Counted from the stretch's first letter, positions 28,105 to 37,679 are shown. The stretch is 64,000 nucleotides of DNA from JALQTD01 sp965656785 (GCA_965656785.1 CBFHLY010000016.1:12587-76586); one strand, 5' to 3'. Numbers and translations: made by a program. Notes: generated by a model not told the origin, from the letters alone.

Positions 28105-28414
28105 GTTTCTGGGTTATTGATAAGCAGTGGGTTAAACCCTTCTTTTCTCCGTTGAATCCCCTTTTGGTTCGGGATGAACTGCAGGCCGAACACAAAGTTT
28201 TTCTCCCAAAAAACGTTGGGATTCCGACTTCTCTTCGCTACATTTAACGCGTCTCTTCGCAAAACTTAACGTGCGGGTCACTAGAAAGTGCGTGCAGAGG
28301 CAACCCAGAATCGCCTGTTACGACTATGCTTTACCGCCAGTTCGTTTCGGGCGTCTGTCGCCTTGAAATCTTCGATCTAACCATTCTGTAGAATTCTTAC
28401 CAAAACCAAATCCC
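28105..28414. other. Intergenic region upstream of the 1616-residue secreted protein
   Basis: About 310 bases, more AT-rich than the flanking kinase gene. It contains one candidate promoter (28216-28246) that would give a leader of about 160 bases. I see no small ORF, tRNA or obvious repeat. The long leader may hold regulatory structure, but I could not identify a fold. Confidence 0.5.
28216..28246 (+). promoter_or_regulatory. Candidate promoter of the 1616-residue secreted protein
   Basis: TTG at 28216-28218 and TACATTTA at 28239-28246 are separated by 20 bases, the correct spacing for a Bacteroidota -33/-7 promoter; the -7 box differs from TAnnTTTG only at its last base. Confidence 0.35.
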
Positions 28415-31400
28415 ATGTTGAACAAACTGACGAAGTGTTGTGGCATCCTCGCGATGTTCGCGCTTTATTTCCTCTCAGCACCGGGCGCTTATGCCCAGTG
28501 CGAGTCGGTTGATGAGTACACCCTCATCGTCGGCGGCTCCAGCTATGACTCTGAGGTCGGCTGGCGCGTTGAAGCTCCTGATGGATCGGTCGTTGCCCAA
28601 GCAGGGGGGCAAGTCGGAGAGCAATTCTCCGGCTGTCCAGAAGGGTCGGGTGAAGGTACATTCACCTTTGACTTGGCTTCAGGAACAGAATACACGTTCG
28701 TCTTCATCGATTGCTACGGCGATGGTTGGAACGGAGGAACGGCTATCATGTACCGCACCGAAGGCACGGGCTTTGTCATCGGTTCCATCGGTTCGGGTGT
28801 TGGCTTCACCAGCGGTCAGGGAAGCCCGTCCGGTGGTCAGTTGAACTATGCGTTCACCACATTGCCAGCAGTAGGATGCGGTTGCACGGATGAATCGTCT
28901 TGCAACTACGATCCCGATGCCACCACGGACGACGGCTCTTGCCCCATCCCGGGTTGCATGGACGCAACGGCTTGCAACTACGATGCTTGCGCCAACGAGG
29001 ACGATGGCTCTTGCGCATCGGAATCCGTTGTGTGGACCATTTCGGGCACTTACATGCCGGAAGTTTCTTGGGAAATGGCGGATGCCGATGGGAACGTGAT
29101 CGCAAGCGGCGGTGGCTACTCTTACTCTTTCCCGTACCCGACCGTTTCGGAAACGATTTGCGTGAACGCAGCATGCTACACGTTTACTGCCATCGATTCA
29201 TGGGGTGACGGATGGGACGGTCCTTACAGCCTCTCCACCAACGGTGCAGCGTTCTACACGAGCGACGGTGACTTCGGCTCATTTGAAAACGTTGATTTCT
29301 GCTTTGAACCCGGTTGCAACGATCCGAACGCTTCGAACTATTCGTCGCTCGCTACGGAAGACGACGGTTCTTGCCAATACCTCGGTTGCACCGACCCCAA
29401 CGATTTCGCTTACGATCCGTTCGCTACGGAAGATGACGGCTCGTGCTTGGGCTGTAACCAGTCCGGTACCTTCTGCTATGGCAACTACAGCAACACGCAG
29501 CAAATCGTTCTTCAGACGGGCGTGCCAACAGGCAACGACGGGTTGTACTTCTTGATTTCGTCTGGATTGATTGAGAACAACTACGACCAGATCTACATCT
29601 ACGATGGACTCGAAATCAATGCGGACAACTTGTTGTTCTTCGCAGGTGATTCAGGATTTGGTGCTTTGGACCTGTCAGGAACGTTCGTGTTCGCTCCGTC
29701 CGGTACGATCACCGTCGCCATTGACTCCGACACTTCGGTTTCGTGCGCATCATCAGCGACCTACGCAGGAGGCATCTCTTGGCAAGCCGCGTGCAACGTG
29801 GGTTGCATGGACACCATGGCCTGCAACTACGACGAGATTGCTGGCATTGACGACGGAACGTGTGACTACTCATGCGTCGGTTGCATGGACACGTCGGCTG
29901 CCAACTTCGACCCCAACGCAACGATGCAAGGCGAAGGTTCTTGCGTGTTCTGCGATCCGGGAACGTTCGTGTTCAACATCGAAATGACGGATTCGGGCAA
30001 CGACGGATGGGAAGGCGCTGCGTACTTCTTGACCGACCTCGCTACGGACGAAATGATTCAAGGTACCTACGACGAAGCGGGCTTGCAGCTCGGTGACCTC
30101 GCAGTCGACTTTGTTTGCATGCCTCTGGGCTGCTACACCTTCTCTGCTGGCGGTGGAGCTGCGGTGGGTGAAATCGGCGTGACGTTGTCTGACCAATTCG
30201 GAACGACCTACTTCGAAGGTTCAGGTGCCATCAGCACGACGAACATCGACTTCGGTTTGACCCAGTTGTGCGACTTCGAGGGCTGCACGGATCCTTACTG
30301 CTGGAACTACGACATTTCTGCAACCATCGATGACGGTTCGTGCATCTGCCCGCCGTTGAACAACGCAGTGGAAGACGCGATTGCTTTGGAATGCGGTTCA
30401 GTCGTCAACGGAACCGTTGCCAATGCATCGGACGTTGAAGGCATCGTTGGAACGCTGTTCGGTGGTCACACCATCAACCAGGGCGGTGCATGGTATCAGT
30501 ACAATGCTAGCGGCACGCAGCAAGTCTTCATCGACCTGTGCGGTACGCCGGATGCTGGTTTTGCTGATGGCACCGAGTTGAACGATTCGCAGATCCACGT
30601 GTTCGTCGAGGATGCCAACGGTGACCTCGTCCCCGTTGCGTCAAACGACGAATCGTGCTTCAGCCATGCAGGTGTTTCCATCGTCACGGACGTTGCAGAA
30701 ACGTACTACATCCACGTGAGCGCCTTCGGTGCTGGCGATGGTGGCCAATTCCAAATCAGCGTGAACTGCACGGAAGCCTGCACGACGGGCACGCCGTTCA
30801 ACGACGACTGCGCAGGTGCATTGCCGCAATTGGACGGCATCGCATTCTCCGGTAGCACGTGCTGCACGAACCAAGAAGGTGCTTGGAGTGCGGGCAACGT
30901 TGACTACGACGCGGGTGTGTTGAGCGGTGCGAGCACCTACGGTGTTTGGTTCACGTTCAACTCGGGCGACTTCGATTCGTTCGACTTCGATTTGCAGAAT
31001 GGTGATGGCGCGGCAGTCAGCTTGTCCATCTACTACGCTGCCACGAACTGCGACGAAGTGGCGACTTCAACGGTCTTCGCTGATGGAGGCATTGCAGGTT
31101 GCAACGTAACCGGTCAGTGCGCAGGTAGCATTTCGACCATCACGGACTTGATCCCGAACACGGATTACTACTTCCTCGTCGGTACCACCGATCCAGGTGA
31201 GTGCGGTACGTTCAGCTTCAGCACCACGGGGGTATACCTCGGCTGCATGGACACGGCTGCCACGAACTACGATGCGCAAGCCACAGAGGACGATGGTTCG
31301 TGCGACTACACTGACGTGGTTCCGTCGAATGACTTGTGCACTGATGCCATCACCTTGCCTTGCAACGGTGGATACGAAGTTTACTCCATGGGTGGAGCTA

Positions 31401-33265
31401 CCGAAGATGACCTCCCGATCTGCGGCGGTGGTGACATGGATTTTGAAGGTTGCTTGACGGCTACTTTCGGTTTGTATCCTTCTGCGACCTTCACCCCATC
31501 TTGCACGGGTACGTTCCAGAACATCACGACCTGTGCTTACGCTGGTGAGTACAGCAACGTCAACTTGACTGCGGGCAATACCTACACGTTCGTTTCTTCC
31601 AACCCGGATTACATGATCACGGTTGCGAACAGCTCGGGCACCACGGTTTACGCAGCGGGAATGGGCGGTGAAGTGGAGTACGTTGCTACGACGACGGAAA
31701 CGGTTCGCGTTTACCGCAACGCTGCGGGCTGTGGTTCACAGACTGGCTGCACCACGTTCTCCGTTTCTTGCGGTGGCACGCCTCCGGGCGGTGTGTGGTT
31801 CACGTTCCAAGGAACGGGCGAACTCCACAACATCAACACGTGCGGATCGATCCTCGACACGCAGTTGCAGCTCTTCACAGCTGAATCTGTGACTTCTTGT
31901 GACTTGTTGGAGTGCACCACGCAAATCGATGGTTCTGCAGCAGTGAGCCAAACGAGCTTCGATGGCTGTGGGTTCTTCGATGAAGACGACGCTTCATTAA
32001 ACTTCGTTTCTGAGCCGGGCGTGACCTACTTCGTGTATGTTGGAACGGACCTCAGTAACAACGGTTCTTACCAAATCGAGATGTCATGCGAAGAAGCCAT
32101 CTACGGCTGCATGGTCGACATTGCTTGCAACTACAACCCGCTTGCAAACCTCGAAGACGAGTGCGACTTCACTTCTTGCGCTTGCTCGGATGAGACGCAA
32201 ACGGCAGTGGTCATCGAGATGTTCGACGCATTCGGTGACGGATGGTCGGGTGGAAACGACGGCTCGATGGGTGGTTACGAGATCCAAGACATGGATGGCA
32301 ACGTCTACGCTTCAGGTACCCTCGAAGAAGCCCTCTACCAAGTGGACGAAGACAACTACGAAGGCGCAGAGTACGGCATCGACACGCAGTGCTTGTCTGA
32401 CGGTTGCTACTTCCTGGTCTTCACGACGGCTGATATTTGGTCAGAAGAGCAATCATGGGCATTGACGGTGAACGGAACCGTTGTTGCAGAAGCTGGCTAC
32501 ACGGCTGCTGACAACGCGACGACGTTCGAATACGCCTTCACCATCGGTGACTTCGAGTGCGGTTGCACGGACGACTTTGCATGCAACTTCGACGGCATCG
32601 CTCCCGACTGGATGGAGAACGGAACGTGTGAGTACGTGACGTGTGCAGGTTGCACAGATCCAGAGAACTGCTTCTATGATGGCCCAGAATTCACCATCGA
32701 CGATGGTTCTTGCTGCACGGAGAACTGCATCACGATCCAGATGTACGATTCATTCGGTGACGGATGGAACGGAAACGTCTTGACGATTTCGGACCTCGAT
32801 GGCAATGTCATCCAAACGGCTGGATTCAGCAGCGGTTCTTCGGCGGTTGCTGTGGGTTGCTTGCCTGATGGTTGCTACACGGTCTCTTGTGGCGGTGGTT
32901 CGTTCGCGAGCGAAGTCTCTTGGGACTTGTTGGGAGTGTACGGCGGTACGCTGTCTGGTGCGGTTCAAGGTGCAACCTACTTCAGCGTAGGCGGCGACAA
33001 TTGCATTGAAGGCTGCTCAATCCTCTGCGCTTGCAACTACGACGCAGCAGTGAACATCCCAACGGATGATGTCTGTGAATTCTTCGGTTGCGGTGGTTGC
33101 ACCTACCCCGGTGCGACGAACTACGACGAGACCGCTGCTTCGGATGACGGTTCTTGCGAATTCGACTTCGCGAACCCTTGCCCGGCTGACTTGAACGAGG
33201 ACGGCTCCGTTTCGACGGCTGACTTGCTCCAGTTCTTGGGTGCATTCGGTACGGTCTGCGAATAA
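28415..33265 (+). CDS. Giant secreted mosaic protein with thirteen DDGSC-type repeats and dockerin-like tail
   Basis: This 1616-residue protein has a signal peptide (ILAMFALYFLSAPGAYAQ). I count thirteen copies of a ~24-residue Cys-rich unit of form GCxDxxAxNYDxxAxxDDGSC between about residues 155 and 1580, some degenerate. Between them lie several larger modules with a DxxGDGWNG phrase (IDCYGDGWNGG, IDSWGDGWDG, FDAFGDGWSGG, YDSFGDGWNGN), a CUB-like domain near 350-460 (YDQIYIYDGLEINADNL) and several Cys-rich beta domains. The last ~30 residues, CPADLNEDGSVSTADLLQFL onwards to VCE, resemble a dockerin calcium loop. No CHU_C or type A sorting domain is present. Codon use is less GC-rich than in neighbours, as in highly expressed genes. 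Likely a surface or extracellular structural protein; the function is not known. Confidence 0.85.
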   Translation: MLNKLTKCCGILAMFALYFLSAPGAYAQCESVDEYTLIVGGSSYDSEVGWRVEAPDGSVVAQAGGQVGEQFSGCPEGSGEGTFTFDLASGTEYTFVFIDCYGDGWNGGTAIMYRTEGTGFVIGSIGSGVGFTSGQGSPSGGQLNYAFTTLPAVGCGCTDESSCNYDPDATTDDGSCPIPGCMDATACNYDACANEDDGSCASESVVWTISGTYMPEVSWEMADADGNVIASGGGYSYSFPYPTVSETICVNAACYTFTAIDSWGDGWDGPYSLSTNGAAFYTSDGDFGSFENVDFCFEPGCNDPNASNYSSLATEDDGSCQYLGCTDPNDFAYDPFATEDDGSCLGCNQSGTFCYGNYSNTQQIVLQTGVPTGNDGLYFLISSGLIENNYDQIYIYDGLEINADNLLFFAGDSGFGALDLSGTFVFAPSGTITVAIDSDTSVSCASSATYAGGISWQAACNVGCMDTMACNYDEIAGIDDGTCDYSCVGCMDTSAANFDPNATMQGEGSCVFCDPGTFVFNIEMTDSGNDGWEGAAYFLTDLATDEMIQGTYDEAGLQLGDLAVDFVCMPLGCYTFSAGGGAAVGEIGVTLSDQFGTTYFEGSGAISTTNIDFGLTQLCDFEGCTDPYCWNYDISATIDDGSCICPPLNNAVEDAIALECGSVVNGTVANASDVEGIVGTLFGGHTINQGGAWYQYNASGTQQVFIDLCGTPDAGFADGTELNDSQIHVFVEDANGDLVPVASNDESCFSHAGVSIVTDVAETYYIHVSAFGAGDGGQFQISVNCTEACTTGTPFNDDCAGALPQLDGIAFSGSTCCTNQEGAWSAGNVDYDAGVLSGASTYGVWFTFNSGDFDSFDFDLQNGDGAAVSLSIYYAATNCDEVATSTVFADGGIAGCNVTGQCAGSISTITDLIPNTDYYFLVGTTDPGECGTFSFSTTGVYLGCMDTAATNYDAQATEDDGSCDYTDVVPSNDLCTDAITLPCNGGYEVYSMGGATEDDLPICGGGDMDFEGCLTATFGLYPSATFTPSCTGTFQNITTCAYAGEYSNVNLTAGNTYTFVSSNPDYMITVANSSGTTVYAAGMGGEVEYVATTTETVRVYRNAAGCGSQTGCTTFSVSCGGTPPGGVWFTFQGTGELHNINTCGSILDTQLQLFTAESVTSCDLLECTTQIDGSAAVSQTSFDGCGFFDEDDASLNFVSEPGVTYFVYVGTDLSNNGSYQIEMSCEEAIYGCMVDIACNYNPLANLEDECDFTSCACSDETQTAVVIEMFDAFGDGWSGGNDGSMGGYEIQDMDGNVYASGTLEEALYQVDEDNYEGAEYGIDTQCLSDGCYFLVFTTADIWSEEQSWALTVNGTVVAEAGYTAADNATTFEYAFTIGDFECGCTDDFACNFDGIAPDWMENGTCEYVTCAGCTDPENCFYDGPEFTIDDGSCCTENCITIQMYDSFGDGWNGNVLTISDLDGNVIQTAGFSSGSSAVAVGCLPDGCYTVSCGGGSFASEVSWDLLGVYGGTLSGAVQGATYFSVGGDNCIEGCSILCACNYDAAVNIPTDDVCEFFGCGGCTYPGATNYDETAASDDGSCEFDFANPCPADLNEDGSVSTADLLQFLGAFGTVCE

Positions 33266-33285
33266 GCGCAACGACTTTGAAATGG

Positions 33286-33316
33286 AAAGGGCCGCTCCGA
33301 GGAGCGGCCCTTTTTT
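33286..33316 (+). terminator. Rho-independent terminator, probably bidirectional
   Basis: A ten-base perfect inverted repeat (GGGCCGCTCC / GGAGCGGCCC) is followed by six T, 20 bases after the stop of the giant secreted protein. It is preceded by AAA on the plus strand, so it could also stop the convergent nitroreductase transcript weakly. Confidence 0.9.
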
Positions 33317-33367
33317 GTGCATGAAAAAGGCGGGCAAGTGACCGCCTTCTTCGTGCCGAATCTGAGT

Positions 33368-33952
33368 TTAGTCTTCGAGCCAAGTGGTGACGTACTCCAA
33401 GGGCTTTCGGTGGCTGATGGGCCATTCGCCTTCGGGGTACCCGAGATAGAACAGGCCGAGGAGTTTCCCATGTTCACTCAGGCCGACGAAATCGCGGACC
33501 TCCGGGCGGTAGATGAAGCCCGGGGAGGACCAGAATCCGCCGATTCCGTATGCAGTGGCGGTGAGGTGAAGGTTTTGGACGGCGCAAGCCACCGCTTCGA
33601 TTTCTTCGACTTCTTTGATGCGGCCGTTGGGGTCGGGTTCCATTCCGACTGCGATCATGGCCGATACGCGTTCTCCCCGCAGTTTGAGCTTGTCGAATTT
33701 GGACTGTGAGAAGGATTCGCCAGCGAATTGCTGGTACCACTCGGAGAGTTTCGGACCGATGCGTTGCATGCCGTCTCCCACGTACACGGTGAAGCGCCAG
33801 GGCTGGGTCATCCCATGGGTGGGAGCCCAAGTGGCGTTTGCGAGCATGAGTTCGATTTGTTCGCGATGGACTTTGCGGCTCGAGAAGCATTCGGGTTGGA
33901 TGCTTCGGCGGTCGCGGATGAGGGCGGTGGCGTCGCTGAGGTTGTGTCGCAT
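33368..33952 (-). CDS. Nitroreductase family protein
   Basis: The 194-residue flavoprotein matches short nitroreductases: the N-terminal RRSIQPECFSSRKVHREQIE FMN-phosphate region, NATWAPTHGMTQPWRFTVYVGD, and the C-terminal half AVACAVQNLHLTATAYGIGGFW with LGLFYLGYPEGEWP. Such enzymes bind FMN and use NAD(P)H to reduce nitro, quinone or related compounds in the cytosol. The exact substrate is unknown. It converges on the secreted protein gene and diverges from the SDR gene at 34023. Confidence 0.9.
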   Translation of the reverse strand: MRHNLSDATALIRDRRSIQPECFSSRKVHREQIELMLANATWAPTHGMTQPWRFTVYVGDGMQRIGPKLSEWYQQFAGESFSQSKFDKLKLRGERVSAMIAVGMEPDPNGRIKEVEEIEAVACAVQNLHLTATAYGIGGFWSSPGFIYRPEVRDFVGLSEHGKLLGLFYLGYPEGEWPISHRKPLEYVTTWLED

Positions 33953-33962
33953 GTTTTTTCGA

Positions 33963-33970
33963 CAAAGTTA
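33963..33970 (-). promoter_or_regulatory. -7 promoter element of the nitroreductase gene
   Basis: The minus strand reads TAACTTTG, a full TAnnTTTG match, ten bases before the ATG at 33952. The -33 box is not clear. Confidence 0.4.
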
Positions 33971-33988
33971 CGGGGCGTCCGGGCGCAC

Positions 33989-34018
33989 TTGTCGTGCCTG
34001 TGGTCACCCTTACCTTCG
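33989..34018 (+). promoter_or_regulatory. Promoter of the SDR gene
   Basis: TTG at 33989-33991, a 19-base spacer and TACCTTCG at 34011-34018 fit the Bacteroidota -33/-7 pair with one mismatch in the -7 box. The ATG starts at 34023, four bases later, so a leaderless transcript is expected. Confidence 0.45.
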
Positions 34019-34022
34019 TGGC

Positions 34023-34796
34023 ATGCATACCATCATCATCACCGGCGCGGGATCTGGAATCGGTTCGGCAGCCGCCGCAGCGTTGAGCCGACTTCCGTCA
34101 ACCCGCGTCGTGCTCATCGGTCGCAGGAAGGAACCGTTGGAGGAGACTGCTTCGAAGTGCGAAGGGGAGGCGATCGTTCATGCTCAGGACGTGGCGGATC
34201 GCGAGGCGTGGAAGGTGTTTTTAGGGAGTGAGAAGTTGGGATTGGCGGCGTTTCCGCTCGTGGGGGTGTTTGCCAATGCCGGCGTGGGAGGACCCAACCG
34301 ATTTGCGGACGGCGAGGGGGATCGATGGGAGGAGATCATCCGCACCAACCTCACCGGGACGTACGTGACGGTGGAGGCGTGCAAGCCTTTCCTGGATGCT
34401 GCTGCATCGATCGGACCGCGGCATGTGGTGGTGACTTCCTCTGTGTTGGCGCGCTTTGGGGTGCCTGGGCAGGCGGCCTATGTGGCGAGCAAGACCGGAC
34501 TGCTGGGGTTGGTGCGGTCGTGGGCGACCGAGTGGTCGCATTCGGGGGTGCTCGTCAACGCGATTTGTCCCGGGTGGGTGGAGACCGAAATGGCGCGCAA
34601 CAGCATTCAGGCCATGGCCGATCAGTCTGGCCGGAGCTACGAGGAGGAACTGGGGGTTCAGTCGCAGCTTTTGCCTACGGGCCGCATCAGCCAGCCGGAG
34701 GAGGTGGCGGAGCTTGTGGTTTGGCTGATGAGCGGTGCGCAGCATTCCATGACCGGTCAAGGAATCGATATAAACAACGGTTCCTACATGGTTTGA
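34023..34796 (+). CDS. Short-chain dehydrogenase/reductase
   Basis: The ATG at 34023 gives 257 residues with a complete classical SDR core: cofactor loop TGAGSGIGSAAAA, ANAGVGG, the catalytic Ser in VVVTSSVLARFG, and the Tyr-Lys pair in AAYVASKTGLLGLVRSW, followed by NAICPGWVETEMA. The Arg pair after the first loop (IGRRKEP) suggests NADP(H) preference. It should catalyse a reversible alcohol-carbonyl conversion in the cytosol, as in fatty acid or sugar metabolism, but the substrate cannot be told. The earlier in-frame sequence overlaps the divergent nitroreductase and is not used. Confidence 0.9.
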   Translation: MHTIIITGAGSGIGSAAAAALSRLPSTRVVLIGRRKEPLEETASKCEGEAIVHAQDVADREAWKVFLGSEKLGLAAFPLVGVFANAGVGGPNRFADGEGDRWEEIIRTNLTGTYVTVEACKPFLDAAASIGPRHVVVTSSVLARFGVPGQAAYVASKTGLLGLVRSWATEWSHSGVLVNAICPGWVETEMARNSIQAMADQSGRSYEEELGVQSQLLPTGRISQPEEVAELVVWLMSGAQHSMTGQGIDINNGSYMV

Positions 34797-34866
34797 TGAC
34801 GATGATTTAATATATTCGTTCTTCTGCACGGAATGCCGACACAGTGACTCAACGAGAAGAAGAGTC

Positions 34867-36618
34867 ATGGCATCAATGCGCATTTTCCTGTTTTTTTTGA
34901 TGGGTTCCTTTCCCGCAATGGGGTGGGCACAATACGTCAATGTTTCGGAGGAGTTGGGGTTGTACACGGACCACACCGATGGCTACTTGGGCCTCGGGGT
35001 GAGCGTGGTGGACTTCACTGGAGACGGAATCGACGATTTGTCCTTTTGCCACCACGATGGCATCATGCACTTTTTTGCAGGCAACGGTCAGGGGGGCTTT
35101 CAGCTGGCGAACATTGGCATTGACAACTCGGGTGCGGACGCGAAATCCGTTTCGTGGGTGGACCTGGACAACGACGGGGACCAAGACCTCTTCATCACGA
35201 ACCGGTTGGCGTCCAATCGGCTTTGGCGAAACGACGGCGAGGCGGGTTTCACGGACATTACGGAGGATTCGGGGCTGAACACGGAGAACCGGAAGAGTTA
35301 TTCGGCGTCGTTTGCGGATTACGACAACGATGGGGATTTGGACTTGTTCGTGGCGAATTACAACGCCACGATGATGGAGTTCTTCAATGAGCTGTACGCC
35401 AACAACGGGGACGGTACGTTCACGGAAACCACGTTCACCGCGGGAATGGGGCAAGACATCAAACAATCCTTCATCGGAGAATGGACGGACTTCAATGAAG
35501 ACGGTCTCCTCGATTTGTATCTGATCCGCGACCGGCACATGTACCTCAACATGTATTACGAAAACCAGGGCGACGGCACGTTCATCGATGTGGCAGAAGA
35601 CCGGGGTTTGGACCTCGGAATCAACGCGATGTGCTCGGGCATCGGCGATTATAACCGCGACGGGGCGCTGGACGTTTTCGTAACGGGTCTTCAGAATGAA
35701 AACACGTTGTTGACGAATGACGGCACGGGCAACTTCGAGGACTTGGGCTCGGAGGTCTTCGACATTTGGCACACCTGCTGGTCGGGAACGTGGGTCGACT
35801 GGGACAACGACGGCTGGCAGGAACTTCACATCGCCACAGGGACCTCGATGTATACGGACTACCCGGACATCCTCACCGACATCGAGCAGATTCCGGATTC
35901 GATGTTTGCGTTCGTTGACGGGGAGTGGAGTGCCATTGAGAATTCCGGTCTCTCTGCCGAACACGCGTTCAGCGTTGCGGCGACGGACTTGAACGGGGAT
36001 GGGTTTCAGGACTTGGTGTCGTGCCCCATCGGGGGGGAGGCGTCGGTTTATTTTGCCACGCCCAACGACAACCACTACCTCCGGATCAAGGGGGAAGGGG
36101 TGGTCTCCAACCGGGACGCCATCGGGGTGAAGTTCCGGCTGTATGTGGACGGGGACGTGCTGTACCGCTTGTCGAAGAGCGGGGAGTCGTATTTGACGCA
36201 AGGAAGCCGGTGGCAGCATTTCGGCTTGGGAGCGACGGAGGTGGCGGATTCCCTTGTGGTCACGTGGCCGACCGGTCAGTCCGATGTCTTTTATAACCTG
36301 CCGGCGAACAGTTCGCTGATCATCCAGGAGGGGAGCTCGGAATGGATTTGCTTCGAGGGCCCGTGCGATGCGGCCTCCACTTCAGGGTGCACGTATGAGG
36401 CGGCATTGAATTTCAGCCCATTGGCGCTCGCGGATGACGGATCGTGTGTCTTCGGGGCCACCCCGATTTCGTGTGGTGAAGGGACCATTTGGGATGCAGA
36501 GACGTCCACGTGCATCCCCAACGATGCCTGCCCCGCGGATGTGAACGGGGACAACTTCGTGGGCATCGCCGACCTCCTGGATTTGCTCGAGTCCTTTGCG
36601 ACCGCTTGTCCAGAATGA
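34867..36618 (+). CDS. Secreted FG-GAP/ASPIC-UnbV protein with dockerin-like tail
   Basis: A 583-residue exported protein with signal peptide (FLFFLMGSFPAMGWAQ). Six or more FG-GAP/VCBS blades carry calcium loops: VDFTGDGIDDL, VDLDNDGDQDLF, ADYDNDGDLDLF, GDYNRDGALDVF, VDWDNDGWQEL, TDLNGDGFQDL. A C-terminal ASPIC/UnbV region follows near residue 400 (HYLRIKGEGVVSNRDAIGVK, YLTQGSRWQHFGLG). The tail holds one DDGSC unit and a dockerin-like ACPADVNGDNFVGIADLLDL ending in ACPE. Such propellers usually bind extracellular ligands. The C-terminal tail matches those of the 3585 and 28415 genes, suggesting a shared sorting or docking route. It converges tail-to-tail with the gene at 36620. Confidence 0.85.
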   Translation: MASMRIFLFFLMGSFPAMGWAQYVNVSEELGLYTDHTDGYLGLGVSVVDFTGDGIDDLSFCHHDGIMHFFAGNGQGGFQLANIGIDNSGADAKSVSWVDLDNDGDQDLFITNRLASNRLWRNDGEAGFTDITEDSGLNTENRKSYSASFADYDNDGDLDLFVANYNATMMEFFNELYANNGDGTFTETTFTAGMGQDIKQSFIGEWTDFNEDGLLDLYLIRDRHMYLNMYYENQGDGTFIDVAEDRGLDLGINAMCSGIGDYNRDGALDVFVTGLQNENTLLTNDGTGNFEDLGSEVFDIWHTCWSGTWVDWDNDGWQELHIATGTSMYTDYPDILTDIEQIPDSMFAFVDGEWSAIENSGLSAEHAFSVAATDLNGDGFQDLVSCPIGGEASVYFATPNDNHYLRIKGEGVVSNRDAIGVKFRLYVDGDVLYRLSKSGESYLTQGSRWQHFGLGATEVADSLVVTWPTGQSDVFYNLPANSSLIIQEGSSEWICFEGPCDAASTSGCTYEAALNFSPLALADDGSCVFGATPISCGEGTIWDAETSTCIPNDACPADVNGDNFVGIADLLDLLESFATACPE

Positions 36619-36619
36619 T

Positions 36620-37675
36620 TCAGGACAACGTCAACCGCACCACGAAGGCCACCGCCGTCGGACCCATCCAAAGCCGAGTCGTCTGCTCGCTCAGTTGGTG
36701 TTCCCAAATCGCTTCGCCCCACCGGGTTCTGAAGAGTTCGCGGGACCAATGAAGTCCCACATAGAGCCCGCGGATGGCGCGGGTGCTCGGTTGATCCGGG
36801 TTCCACCCGCTGTTCCCGTCCGGGCGGATGGCCCAGCCCAATTCGGCGATGAGCGGCACGTTCCAAAGCCGGGTGCGGTTTTCGGCCACCCGAAAGTCGT
36901 GGTAAGCCGTGTCGATGAGGAGGCTTCCCGTCGTGAAGACATCGGAGGGGGTGAAATCGAGGCCGAGGCCCGCGCCGGCGAGCAGTCGCTGCGCATTCGT
37001 TAACCGCACGGAGGTGGTGGCGAGCACCGGTAGGCGGTAACGGACGCCGCGCAGTCGGAGGGAGGCGTCGACGATTTGGCCCGTTCGATTGCCCAGCCCA
37101 TCGACGTCTTCGAAGGCCAAATCCCAATCCGCCCTCACCCGCTGCACCGTCAACCCCGTCGCCACTCGCCACGACGCGTTCAACGGCCGCGCGATCCGCA
37201 CCGCAAAGCGCGCCCCCCCGGTCGGCATCCAATCCGCCCCCAAATACGGCTCGCCCAAACTGTCCGCAACCGCAGCAATCGGCGCCATCCCCAGCGCCTC
37301 CACGGCCGGCAACACCCCTGCCTCCACCGCCAATTCCCACCCCTGCGCCCGCACCGACCGAAACGCCCCCAACACCGCCAAGGCCACCACCACCGACGTC
37401 CCGATGAGCAGCGCCCAGCGCAACCCCGCCACGGGAATGAATTTCGTCCGCGTCTTCGCCTTGATGAGGTGGTTCTCATGCAGGGCCTCCCGAAAATTCC
37501 GCTTGCTCACAGCGAACAAGTACGGCTCTTGCTCCTCCGCGTCCACGTGGGCCTCGTAAGCAATCCCCAACGCTTCCAACCGCGAACGAAACGCCTCCGC
37601 CTCCCCTTCGTCGGGAAAGGTGAACACGGTGTACCGGTTATCCCCCGGGTGCTCAAAGTGATTCGTCCAGCGCAT
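36620..37675 (-). CDS. Fusion of a small Bacteroidota membrane protein to an outer-membrane barrel-like domain
   Basis: The first ~105 of 351 residues match a small stand-alone Bacteroidota family: TNHFEHPGDNRYTVFTFPDE, YLFAVSKRNFREALHENHLI, KTRTKFIPVAGLRWALLIG, ending in one membrane span. The remainder is beta-rich and barrel-like (ADWMPTGGARFAVRIARPL, LPVLATTSVRLTNAQRLLAG, IRGLYVGLHWSRELFRTRWG, final strand VAFVVRLTLS). The span plus SVRAQ looks like an internal signal peptide. Either this is a true fusion, or the second part starts independently at an internal TTG near residue 85. A full -7 element lies four bases before the ATG. Function unknown. Confidence 0.6.
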   Translation of the reverse strand: MRWTNHFEHPGDNRYTVFTFPDEGEAEAFRSRLEALGIAYEAHVDAEEQEPYLFAVSKRNFREALHENHLIKAKTRTKFIPVAGLRWALLIGTSVVVALAVLGAFRSVRAQGWELAVEAGVLPAVEALGMAPIAAVADSLGEPYLGADWMPTGGARFAVRIARPLNASWRVATGLTVQRVRADWDLAFEDVDGLGNRTGQIVDASLRLRGVRYRLPVLATTSVRLTNAQRLLAGAGLGLDFTPSDVFTTGSLLIDTAYHDFRVAENRTRLWNVPLIAELGWAIRPDGNSGWNPDQPSTRAIRGLYVGLHWSRELFRTRWGEAIWEHQLSEQTTRLWMGPTAVAFVVRLTLS

Positions 37676-37679
37676 GGTG

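Noticed and set aside
28879..33157. Repetitive DNA in the giant gene considered as CRISPR or satellite
   Set aside because: The repeats are protein-level, in frame and irregularly spaced; there are no identical direct repeats with unique spacers.
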